A stretch of DNA of 64,000 bases from CANLBN01 sp050633525. GTDB taxonomy: Bacteria; Pseudomonadota; Gammaproteobacteria; Pseudomonadales; Cellvibrionaceae. A program made the position numbers and the translations under genes. Every line of letters starts with the position of its first letter. The stretch's first letter is position 1. Location: contig JBOEGR010000032.1 in NCBI GenBank assembly GCA_050633525.1, forward strand, positions 3,730 through 67,729. The letters run 5' to 3'. The notes beneath the pieces are model-generated. The model worked only from the letters and a program-made list of their open reading frames with translations. It was not told the origin of the DNA and searched no databases. Positions 9,776 through 17,325 of the stretch are shown in pieces.

Positions 9776-9799
9776 TGTTTTATTCGAAAGTCCTATCAC

Positions 9800-10577
9800 A
9801 TCTTTATTACTTTCTTGGCAGGTAACATGTGTCTGTATACTGCTAAACTCTTTCCGTTTATATCCCTTTTTACTACTGGGGCACTTAATAGTATTTAACT
9901 ATATAAGGTGTATGAGTTTGGAGTCAAATACATCACCTATGTTTTTTAGTTGGCCCTAGCAACGAATGCATAGTAAATGAAAAGGCGAAAGTTTGCTCAA
10001 TAAAAAATGTAAAAATGAGATCTGTGTCATATTTAGGCTTAACTATTTTATTGTTTTTAAAATGACGATTATTTTCTCTTCTTTTGGCCCGTAGTCATGA
10101 TCTTTTTGTTTGAAAATCGATCACCAATGTGTGTTTGCGTTGAAATAGGTGACACCGCTTTGAGCTTTTAGGGGCGAGTTGATGTGCGTAAAGGTTTTAT
10201 TTTCTATCAGTGTTCCAATCTGTGACCGAGTTCAAAATAAAATAGGGGCCGACTAGTATATGATCTCTTCACTGTTTTAAGTGCTTCTCTTTTGGAACGC
10301 TACTGATCAGTCACCATTGAGTAATATGTAGGCGATGTTAGCCGCAGAAGCTCAGTGACAAATGTCTTGGTGACAAATATACAAATATATAGTGGCACGT
10401 CTAGTAAGTGACATATATAGGCCTATATAAAGTAGCAAAGTAAGACACTTAGGCTGGCCTGGTAAGGAAAAACAATAGTATTGGCCCAGTATTGATTTGT
10501 TAATAATTCTTTTTTGTTGATGAATCGTCGCCTTAATCCTTATCTGATTTATTCACCTCTATTGTTATGTTGTAGGT
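9800..10577. promoter_or_regulatory. Divergent intergenic region between the two T6SS arms
   Basis: No coding frame with a credible start is seen in these roughly 780 bases. The stretch is very AT-rich and must carry the promoters for fha (minus) and ppkA (plus). It contains three spaced GTGACA words (10355, 10370, 10408) and a perfect 16-base palindrome at 10414-10429, listed separately. I found no convincing sigma-54 element. Length and composition suggest several regulator inputs, but no known operator is recognised. Confidence 0.6.
10414..10429. promoter_or_regulatory. Perfect 16-base palindrome upstream of ppkA
   Basis: TATATAGGCCTATATA is a perfect inverted repeat about 150 bases before the ppkA start. 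It follows the third of three GTGACA words. It could be an operator for a dimeric regulator or part of an AT-rich promoter. No protein is known for it; the assignment rests on symmetry and position only. Confidence 0.4.
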
Positions 10578-12491
10578 ATGGAAACATTACAATCGCATGA
10601 TGCAGGCGTACGCGCCACTACAAAAACAAAAGCTAAGGCTGTTGTTTTCTCTTCACGTTATGTCCTTGTTCGGCGCCTAGCCGAGGGTGGTACAAGCGTA
10701 CTCTATTTAGCGCGTGATACTTTTAGTGCCAACTCTTTTGTTGTTCTTAAATGCATCCATGCAAATCTATTGCGATCTGACTCGACGCGAGATATTGCTC
10801 GAAGTGAGTTTATGGTGGCAAAGCAGCTTGCTCACCCTAATTTGGTTAGTATCTACGATATTCGCCGAGATAAGGGGCTTGAGTACCTTGTAATGGAGTA
10901 CCTTTCAGGTGACTCCCTTAATAATATTTTGTCCCGCAGTCGCTTTGATTATGGGCGTGCTGTATCGGTAATGGACCCCTTGGTTGATGTGCTGATTTAT
11001 CTGCATGCGCAAGGAGTGGTTCATTCGGATGTTAAGCCAAGCAATATTATTGTTGGTAAAAGCGGTGGTATTAAGCTAATTGATTTGGCAAATTGCCGTC
11101 AAGATAGCCATGTTAGTAAGCCTAAAGTGAGTATTAAAAGCGAACATTTTTTTGGTTATTCTTTGGATTATTCTAGCCCGCAAGTCATCAGCGATCAGCC
11201 TGCGACGGCCAGTGATGATGTTTTCTCGCTGGCTTGTGTCCTTTATGAAATGCTTGAAGGTAAGTCTCCCATTCCTGCCGAAAAGAAGACGGCAGATATG
11301 AATTTATCGTCTATTAAAAAGCCAAGCGCTATCAATGTATTGCAGTGGTTTGTGCTGAAGCGAGCAATGTCGGTTGATGCGACACAGCGCTACAGCAGTG
11401 TGAGTGTTTTTTATCGCCGTTTTAAACAGGCAAGAAGTGTCGTTAAGTTTACCGTCGGCCTTGTTGCGCTGGTTTTATGTTTGCTTGTAGCTGGTTTTGC
11501 TGTTTCTAGTCTTTGGCAAAGCCATCATCATGAGCATCTAAAATACAAGGGCGCATATGATCAGCAGCAATCAATGGAGTCCTTGGTTGATACTATTCGA
11601 CAGCGCCCGCCAATGGAGCGATATCAAGCTCTTGGGCAATTATCATCCTTGCCGACTGCCTTGCGTCAAGGTGCATTATTAACCTTGCATGATGATGTTG
11701 TGTTCCCTGTAACCGCTCACGTTCACGATGCTTTATTTGCCAATGCATCTACACCTGACTATCAGGCTCTGGATGCCAGCTTGAAAGCCTTGTCTCAATT
11801 TTATCCGCAGTCGAGTGCGCTTTTATCCGCTCAGGATACCTTAGCGCAAGAGCAAAAAGTGCTTGTCGACGGTTTGGTCTTGAGTATTGAAGATGTGGTC
11901 GAGGGCGGCCTTTATAATTCCAGCAGTGCGGAGCAGTTTAATTTAGTCGCTCAGCAGTTTTCGGATCTCAAATACCTGCACAATATACATTTGGTTGATG
12001 TTGTCGATGTAGGGCCTTATTCGCAATCGCTCAATAAGCTAATGACGGAAAAGAGCTGGTTGGAGCTAGGGGAGCTGTATCAGTTTGCGCGCGATGTTAA
12101 GGTTGCTGCGCCAGCCTTTCTGTCGTTGTGGGATGGTTTTGACGTCAAAACAGTGGCGAATGTAGCTGCTTTTTCACAATATATTAATGGGGGTGATTAC
12201 ACCTTAGCGTCTTTCCCTTCTGATGCGGGTTTGTCTTTTTTTGGGGCAGAATTAAAGCGTCTCAATCGTTCTATTTCGCGTTCTTTTTACAATAAAGATA
12301 TTAATCGTTACGCAGATCAGCTCTTAGACCTTAAATCGACATATCGTATTCCTTCGAATTTTAAGCCGTTTCAAAATACGAACCGTCTACTGCTAAATAA
12401 AATTAAAGATAAGATTCGCTTCCATAATGGTAAGCGACAATATAAGTCGGCTAAATCCTTATCGGATTTGTCACTTAAATTAACTAATTGA
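10578..12491 (+). CDS. ppkA: Transmembrane Ser/Thr protein kinase of the T6SS (PpkA)
   Basis: PpkA phosphorylates T6SS components on threonine so that the FHA protein can bind and assembly can proceed. The 637 residues comprise a cytoplasmic Hanks-type kinase domain (about 27-285), one membrane segment (about 291-312) and a periplasmic part of about 320 residues without a recognised domain. Visible motifs are a glycine-rich loop AEGGTSVLY, Lys58 (VVLK), catalytic HSDVKPSN (149-156; Asp151, Asn156) and DLA (169-171; metal Asp169). HSD in place of HRD and DLA in place of DFG are variant motifs, but catalytic Lys and both Asp residues are kept. It leads the plus arm, 12 bases ahead of tssA. Confidence 0.92.
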   Translation: METLQSHDAGVRATTKTKAKAVVFSSRYVLVRRLAEGGTSVLYLARDTFSANSFVVLKCIHANLLRSDSTRDIARSEFMVAKQLAHPNLVSIYDIRRDKGLEYLVMEYLSGDSLNNILSRSRFDYGRAVSVMDPLVDVLIYLHAQGVVHSDVKPSNIIVGKSGGIKLIDLANCRQDSHVSKPKVSIKSEHFFGYSLDYSSPQVISDQPATASDDVFSLACVLYEMLEGKSPIPAEKKTADMNLSSIKKPSAINVLQWFVLKRAMSVDATQRYSSVSVFYRRFKQARSVVKFTVGLVALVLCLLVAGFAVSSLWQSHHHEHLKYKGAYDQQQSMESLVDTIRQRPPMERYQALGQLSSLPTALRQGALLTLHDDVVFPVTAHVHDALFANASTPDYQALDASLKALSQFYPQSSALLSAQDTLAQEQKVLVDGLVLSIEDVVEGGLYNSSSAEQFNLVAQQFSDLKYLHNIHLVDVVDVGPYSQSLNKLMTEKSWLELGELYQFARDVKVAAPAFLSLWDGFDVKTVANVAAFSQYINGGDYTLASFPSDAGLSFFGAELKRLNRSISRSFYNKDINRYADQLLDLKSTYRIPSNFKPFQNTNRLLLNKIKDKIRFHNGKRQYKSAKSLSDLSLKLTN

Positions 12492-12503
12492 TGTAAGGAA
12501 AAG

Positions 12504-13631
12504 ATGTTGCAAGAGTGTATTACTGAAATTGATATTGCCACTATGTTGAAGCCGATAACGGCTGATAAACCTTTTGTGGGAGATTTGAGAGAAAATATTG
12601 CCGTTGATTCTAGTTATCAGCTTTTGCGTAGTGCGCGTTCTGCTGCGCGAAATAATGAGCGAGCAGCACAAAATGAAGGCGATAGTTCGCCAATTAATGT
12701 AGCTGATTGGCAACAGCTTTTGGATGCTGTTCCTGAGGTGTTGTCTGAAGAAAGTAAAGATATTGAGCTGGTCGCTTGGTATATCGAGGCTTTGACGCGC
12801 AAGTTTGGTTTCTTGGGTTTGGCCAGAGGGTTTTCTTTGGCACGTCAGCTAATAGAGACTTACGGTGAGCAGTTATATCCTCAGCCCGACGAGGATGGTG
12901 TTATTTCTCAGTTGTCATCGTTAGCGGGTTTGAATGGTTTTGGTAGTGAGGGCGCATTAATTTACCCCATTAAAGCGATTCATATTACTCAAGGCGATGC
13001 GCCGGGGCCCTTAGCGGTATGGCAGTGTGAGCAAGTATTGGAAGCTGATCGCACGACAGATGCTGAAAAGCGAGAAGCTCGCTTTAAGCAAAATGGTGTT
13101 ACTCGTGCTCAGTTAGACGATATCTTGCAAGAAACATCGACTGAATTTTTACAGCAGGTTCAGCAGGAAATACAGATGGCGCTTGAAGAATATAAGCGTT
13201 ATCAGACGGTATTAGATACCTATGCCCAGCAAGACCCTTTGCCGACGGGGCAAATACTCGACACTTTAGAAAACTGTTTGAAAGTGTTGTCTTACATTGC
13301 CGGTGATCGTTTGAAGAACGTTGGTAAAGCTGATGTTGTTGTAACAGAAAAAACGGAAGATGATTCAACTAATAATGCGCCGGTCGCATCGGAGGGTGGG
13401 CCTATTTCTGATCGAGAAGATGCACTAAAACGTTTGCGTGAAGTGGCGACATATTTTCGTCGAACTGAACCGCATTCACCCATTTCGTATTCAATTGAAC
13501 AAGCTATTCGTTGGAGTAGTTTGCCATTGACGGAACTCATCAAAGAGTTAATACCTGACGACTCTGCGAGAACGAAATATCAACATTTGTCAGGTATCGA
13601 TACTGTAAAAGCCGGCAAGGCTAATGCGTAA
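12504..13631 (+). CDS. tssA: TssA (ImpA N-terminal family), T6SS assembly cap protein
   Basis: TssA guides baseplate and tail-sheath assembly in the cytoplasm. The 375 residues carry the ImpA N-terminal domain with its hallmarks: PITADKPFVGDLREN, DWQQLLDAVPEVLSEESKDIELVAWYIEAL, and GLARGFSLARQLIETYGEQLYPQPDEDG. The C-terminal part includes REDALKRLREVATYFRRTEPHSPISY, the conserved VxxYFxxxEPxSPxxxLL-like block of the short TssA subclass. The start ATG at 12504 is preceded by a GTAAGGAAAAG ribosome-binding site. It is cotranscribed with ppkA upstream and tssB downstream. Confidence 0.95.
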   Translation: MLQECITEIDIATMLKPITADKPFVGDLRENIAVDSSYQLLRSARSAARNNERAAQNEGDSSPINVADWQQLLDAVPEVLSEESKDIELVAWYIEALTRKFGFLGLARGFSLARQLIETYGEQLYPQPDEDGVISQLSSLAGLNGFGSEGALIYPIKAIHITQGDAPGPLAVWQCEQVLEADRTTDAEKREARFKQNGVTRAQLDDILQETSTEFLQQVQQEIQMALEEYKRYQTVLDTYAQQDPLPTGQILDTLENCLKVLSYIAGDRLKNVGKADVVVTEKTEDDSTNNAPVASEGGPISDREDALKRLREVATYFRRTEPHSPISYSIEQAIRWSSLPLTELIKELIPDDSARTKYQHLSGIDTVKAGKANA

Positions 13632-13668
13632 TTTTTTATAAACTATCAAAAACTAACGGAGTTACCTT

Positions 13669-14175
13669 ATGGAAAGTATTCATAAAAAACTAAACCGCGT
13701 CCGTAAGCCTCGCGTTCACATCAGTTACGATGTTGAGACAGAAGGCGCAACACTTAAAAAAGAGCTTCCATTCGTCGTTGGCGTAATGGGTGATTTTTCG
13801 GGTGATTCAACAACCCCGCTAAAATCTTTAAAAGATCGTCGCTTTGTACAAATTGATCGCGATAATTTTGATGAAGTGCTTAAGAGTATGACGCCAGGTT
13901 TGAATATCAAAGTGAAGAATACTTTGAAAGGCGACGACTCTGAGTTTGCTGTTGATCTTAAATTTGAATCAATGAAAGATTTTGAGCCAGCTGCCATCGT
14001 TGATCAAATTGAGCCCTTAAAGAAATTGCTTGAGACACGTAATAAATTACGTGACTTGTCAACTAAGGCTGATCGTTCTGAAGAGTTGGAAGATATTCTG
14101 GAACGTGTGTTAAACAATGAGGCAGACTTAAGCGAGTTAGCTAAAGCTGTTGATGCAGAAAAAGAGGAAGCATAA
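13669..14175 (+). CDS. tssB: TssB (VipA), small sheath subunit
   Basis: TssB forms the contractile T6SS sheath together with TssC. The 168-residue protein has the standard family start (ESIHKKLNRVRKPRVHISYDVETEGA) and the conserved LPFVVGVMGDFSG and DRRFVQIDRDNFDEVLKSM segments. The C-terminal helix region LEDILERVLNNEADLSEL is also typical; sheath recycling factors bind at the N-terminal helix. A good ribosome-binding site (ACGGAGTTACCTT) precedes the ATG. It is separated from tssC1 by only two bases. Confidence 0.97.
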   Translation: MESIHKKLNRVRKPRVHISYDVETEGATLKKELPFVVGVMGDFSGDSTTPLKSLKDRRFVQIDRDNFDEVLKSMTPGLNIKVKNTLKGDDSEFAVDLKFESMKDFEPAAIVDQIEPLKKLLETRNKLRDLSTKADRSEELEDILERVLNNEADLSELAKAVDAEKEEA

Positions 14176-14177
14176 TC

Positions 14178-15647
14178 ATGAGTGAAGCTCTTAAAGAAAA
14201 AGAAAGTACGGAAGCAGTCGAATCGGCGAGCCTTCTTGATCAGGCAATACAGGCGACTAAGCAAACTGATTCAGAAGAAGCGCAAGCATTGCTTAAGACC
14301 TTAACTGAAGAAGCAATGAAAGGAACCGTAACGTGGAATAAAAACCTTACTGTTACTTTCCGTAAAGCCATTGCAACTATTGATGCTGCTATCAGTGAGC
14401 AGTTGCGTGAGGTAATGCACAATGAACGCTTCCAGCAGTTAGAAGGTTCTTGGCGTGGTGCGCACTACTTAGTGATGAACTCAGAAACTAGTAAAACATT
14501 AAAGCTGAAAATGTTTAATGCCAGTAAAAAAGAGTTGGCGAAAGATTTATCTCGTGCAGTTGAATTTGATCAAAGCCAAACCTTTAAGAAATTATATGAA
14601 AATGAGTTTGGATCTCCCGGTGGCGAGCCTTATGGTGCTTTGGTTGGTGATTATCAATTCTCTAATCACCCAGATGATATTGAGCTATTAAGCAATATGT
14701 CTAATGTATCGGCTGCTTCATTTTGCCCATTCCTAACGGCGTCTAGCCCTGACTTCTTTGGTTTTGATGATTGGTCTGAGCTTTCTAAGCCGCGTGATTT
14801 GGCGAAGATCTTTGATTCGGCCGAATATACTAAGTGGCGTTCATTCCGTGAATCAGAAGATTCTCGTTTTGTAACAATGGCAATGCCTCGTTTCCTATCT
14901 CGTCTACCTTATGGCGAAGACTCTAAGCCTATTGAAGAGTTTTCCTATGAAGAGTTTATGAATGTTGAGAAGCCAGAGAACGAAAACTATTGTTGGTCAA
15001 GTGCTGCTTATGTACTTGGTGCACGTATGACCAATGCCTTTGCTCAACACGGCTGGTGTACTGCTATTCGTGGTGCAGAAGGTGGCGGTAAAGTTGAAGA
15101 TTTACCGGTTCACTTAACAACCACTGATGACGGTGATGTTGATATGCAATGTCCGACTGAGATCGCCATTACTGACCGTCGCGAAGCTGAATTAAGTGGC
15201 CTTGGTTTTATGCCTTTATCTCACTATAAGAACACAGATTACGCTGTATTCTTCGGTGGGCAAACGGCACAAAAAGCGGCTGTTTATGACAACCTTGACG
15301 CTACTGCGAATGCGGCTATCTCGTCTCGCTTACCTTACATTATGGCCACTTCACGTATTGCGCATTACTTAAAAGTAATGGCTCGCGATAAGATTGGTAG
15401 CTTTATGGAAGCAGAAGATATGCAGCAGTGGTTAAATAAATGGATTAATAACTACGTGAATGCAAGTGAAGAGGGTGGGCAAGATATGCGCGCTCAATAC
15501 CCACTGCGTGAAGCTAAAATTGAAGTTAAACCTGTTCCGGGTAGCCCTGGCTCATACAGCGCAGTAGCGTGGTTACGCCCGTGGTTACAAATGGAAGAGT
15601 TAACCACTTCTTTACGTATGGTCGCTCGTATTCCAGAAATGAAGTAA
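14178..15647 (+). CDS. tssC: TssC (VipB), large sheath subunit, first copy
   Basis: TssC is the large subunit of the contractile sheath. The 489 residues match the EvpB/VipB family over their full length: FQQLEGSWRGAHYLV, EFDQSQTFKKLYENEFGSPGGEPYGALVGDY, CPFLTASSP, RFLSRLPYG, and the C-terminal KARYPL-like region MRAQYPLREAKIEV followed by PGSPGSYSAVAWLRPW. It directly follows tssB, and codon use looks like that of tssB, so this is most likely the main sheath partner. A strong terminator-like hairpin starts 13 bases after its stop. Confidence 0.97.
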   Translation: MSEALKEKESTEAVESASLLDQAIQATKQTDSEEAQALLKTLTEEAMKGTVTWNKNLTVTFRKAIATIDAAISEQLREVMHNERFQQLEGSWRGAHYLVMNSETSKTLKLKMFNASKKELAKDLSRAVEFDQSQTFKKLYENEFGSPGGEPYGALVGDYQFSNHPDDIELLSNMSNVSAASFCPFLTASSPDFFGFDDWSELSKPRDLAKIFDSAEYTKWRSFRESEDSRFVTMAMPRFLSRLPYGEDSKPIEEFSYEEFMNVEKPENENYCWSSAAYVLGARMTNAFAQHGWCTAIRGAEGGGKVEDLPVHLTTTDDGDVDMQCPTEIAITDRREAELSGLGFMPLSHYKNTDYAVFFGGQTAQKAAVYDNLDATANAAISSRLPYIMATSRIAHYLKVMARDKIGSFMEAEDMQQWLNKWINNYVNASEEGGQDMRAQYPLREAKIEVKPVPGSPGSYSAVAWLRPWLQMEELTTSLRMVARIPEMK

Positions 15648-15660
15648 TGGTGGATGGACT

Positions 15661-15694
15661 TGGTATTGAGCCCTTTAGGCTCAATACCATTTTT
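15661..15694 (+). terminator. Rho-independent terminator-like hairpin after tssC1
   Basis: A perfect 12-base stem (TGGTATTGAGCC with GGCTCAATACCA), a 5-base loop and a following run of five T form a textbook intrinsic terminator between tssC1 and tae4. All genes downstream run the same way, so it probably cuts rather than abolishes readthrough, keeping TssB/TssC messages abundant relative to the rest. Confidence 0.85.
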
Positions 15695-15722
15695 AATGAT
15701 TTTAAATAAAAGGATCTTTTTT

Positions 15723-16196
15723 ATGTCGAGACCAAGTCTGGCTAAAGCAAAAAAAGCTTTTAAAGAAGTATATGATAATGTTGGAAAAACTGTTTCAGGT
15801 GTAGGCAGAAAAATTGGTGGTAAGGTCGACTACAATATTAATAAAATTACTATTGGTAGATTTGAAAATGCTTGCGCTATTAGATTATCTTATGTCTTAA
15901 ACCAAACTGGGTATAAAGTCCCTAAAATTTTAGGTGAAACTGTTTCTGGGCAAGCAGGTAACTGGTACATATATAGAATTACAGCTTTGATTCCACATTT
16001 AATTAAGCAGTTTGGTAAACCAGATTATGTTTTTAATAACCCAACCCAGCAGAAGTTAAAAAATCATAAAGGTATTCTTGTGTTTGAAGTTTCATTTCGC
16101 AATGCTACGGGACATGCGACTATCTGGGATGGGGTTAATTGTTCTGATCAGTGTTACTTTGTTCAATCTAAAAAGGCTTATTTATGGGAGTTATAA
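15723..16196 (+). CDS. tae4: Type VI amidase effector Tae4 (peptidoglycan DL-endopeptidase)
   Basis: Tae4 enzymes are NlpC/P60-like amidases injected into the periplasm of rival cells, where they cut peptide stems of peptidoglycan. The 157-residue protein has no signal peptide, as expected for a T6SS cargo. The catalytic core is visible: Cys51 in ENACAIRLSYVLN, His131 in TGHATIWDG and Asp142 in NCSDQC, with spacing like that of the Cys-His-Asp triad in solved Tae4 structures; Cys140 and Cys144 may form the disulfide seen there. The start is the ATG at 15723 with AGGA nine bases ahead; an upstream in-frame start at 15654 would lie in the terminator hairpin. The 3' end overlaps its immunity gene by 13 bases. 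Confidence 0.88.
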   Translation: MSRPSLAKAKKAFKEVYDNVGKTVSGVGRKIGGKVDYNINKITIGRFENACAIRLSYVLNQTGYKVPKILGETVSGQAGNWYIYRITALIPHLIKQFGKPDYVFNNPTQQKLKNHKGILVFEVSFRNATGHATIWDGVNCSDQCYFVQSKKAYLWEL

Positions 16197-16618
16197 AGTT
16201 AATTTTTTTAGTGGTTATTTTTTTAGCAGCTTCCTGTTCCAATAATCCTGCTCAGATAACAAAAGAAAAAATAGATTTTGAGAGTTATGCCATTCTTAGC
16301 TGTATTGGTATGACGTTTGATCAAAGTGAAAACTTGGTTGATGATGTCAATAGCGCGTTAAATGGGTATATGCAAAAAGGACATATGCCTCTAGAAGCTT
16401 ATGAAGAGCTACGTGAGTTGGCCAAAGTTTGGATGAATAAGGATTACCCAAGAAAAAGTGGTGGCCAAGTGCATTCGGCGAAATGTATGGATTTCTTTAG
16501 ATCTGAAGAATTTCAGTCTATTTATAATAAGTATGATCCGTGTAAGTCAAGAAGTTCTTCGCCCTCTTCTTATGTTCGAAGCCGACTTGAAATCAGTTGT
16601 AAGCCTATTGTTAAGTGA
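16184..16618 (+). CDS. tai4: Tai4-family immunity protein, full-length, probable lipoprotein
   Basis: Tai4 proteins sit in the periplasm and block Tae4, protecting the producer and its siblings. The 144 residues start with an export signal ending in FLAASC, a plausible lipobox (Cys18). The mature part has the family pattern ESYAILSCIGMTF, MPLEAYEELRELA, then KCMDFFRSEEFQSIYNKY, where the Lys-Cys-Met/Ile-Asp block is characteristic. It overlaps tae4 by 13 bases in another frame, the tight pairing expected of an effector and its immunity gene. AAGG lies seven bases before the ATG. Confidence 0.82.
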   Translation: MGVIKLIFLVVIFLAASCSNNPAQITKEKIDFESYAILSCIGMTFDQSENLVDDVNSALNGYMQKGHMPLEAYEELRELAKVWMNKDYPRKSGGQVHSAKCMDFFRSEEFQSIYNKYDPCKSRSSSPSSYVRSRLEISCKPIVK

Positions 16619-16636
16619 GTATGTGGAGAATAAGGT

Positions 16637-17008
16637 TTGATCTCTTTAGTTAAATTTTTTTCTCTTTTGAGTGTTTTATTGTTTTCTTGCTTGTCTACCG
16701 CAAATGAGAATGTGCCTGATTTAAGCAAGGATGAACTTTTGCGATTTGCGAAAGCAAATTGTATGTATTGGTACTTCAAAAAAATGAAGTACGATACTAA
16801 AGATATAAGGTTAGTAACATCTGGTATTGTTGAGGTCGGTTCTCAATCGGCTGAGAAATACGAAAAAATAGCTATTTCAATGAAAAATTATAGGCCGTCA
16901 GTATCAACAAAAAATAATGTTGATGTGGAACTCCTGAAATGCTTTATTTTTGATGCGGATGAAGAGTTCATGGCATCGATAGGTTTATCGGAGTATGTTA
17001 GAAATTGA
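16637..17008 (+). CDS. Divergent Tai4-like exported protein with a TTG start
   Basis: A 123-residue protein with a clear signal peptide (SLVKFFSLLSVLLFSCLSTANE). The mature part follows the same order of features as the Tai4 upstream: an early cysteine (FAKANCMYWYF), a Tyr-Glu helix (AEKYEKIAISM) and a later Lys-Cys (LLKCFIFDADEEFM). It is therefore probably a diverged Tai4 paralogue, perhaps against a different Tae4, but similarity is low. The start is TTG at 16637, chosen because GGAG lies eight bases upstream and no in-frame ATG allows a complete signal peptide. The gap to the preceding gene is 18 bases. Confidence 0.6.
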   Translation: MISLVKFFSLLSVLLFSCLSTANENVPDLSKDELLRFAKANCMYWYFKKMKYDTKDIRLVTSGIVEVGSQSAEKYEKIAISMKNYRPSVSTKNNVDVELLKCFIFDADEEFMASIGLSEYVRN

Positions 17009-17253
17009 GCGTAGTGTTTAGGAAATTGTTTTTTTCCTTTTTTATTTTTTGTAATTCATGCGTTGCCTATGAGTTTAAAAGTGCGGATGAATTTGTGTTG
17101 TTCAAAAATTATGCTTTGTCAGCTTGTGTTGCCTCTAATTATGAAGGTGAATCAATATATCAAGATGCATTAGATGCTTTGTCAGGCAATAGAGAATATG
17201 GAAATATGCCTTTAGATGCCTATCATGAGATCAATGAAGAGCTGGTACTCTGA
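17005..17253 (+). pseudogene. Truncated third Tai4-like gene
   Basis: The frame has 82 codons with an N-terminal signal-like stretch (KLFFSFFIFCNSCVAYEF) followed by FKNYALSACVASNY and GNMPLDAYHEINEELVL, which parallel YAILSCIGMTF and GHMPLEAYEELREL of the complete Tai4 gene. It ends in TGA just where the family would continue, and the second conserved Lys-Cys half is missing; no frame after 17253 restores it. It overlaps the gene before it as TTGA, implying a TTG start. Most likely a decaying or deleted immunity gene; a short functional protein cannot be ruled out. Confidence 0.55.
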
Positions 17254-17325
17254 GGTAAGAAAAAATATAGCCTGAGGTGTGGGCACAAGAGTTTTATTAA
17301 ATAAGTTTAATGTAGAGAAAATAGT

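Noticed and set aside
9800..10577. Possible sigma-54 promoters (TGGCAC or TGGCCC words) before the T6SS arms
   Set aside because: None of the GG elements has a GC element at the required distance, so no -24/-12 promoter is claimed.
15654..15722. Upstream start for the Tae4 gene
   Set aside because: It would place the first 23 codons in the terminator hairpin and lacks a ribosome-binding site; ATG at 15723 has one.
17254..17325. Frameshift that would restore the third Tai4-like gene
   Set aside because: Reading the other frames after 17253 gives stops within about ten codons and no Lys-Cys block, so a simple frameshift does not explain it.
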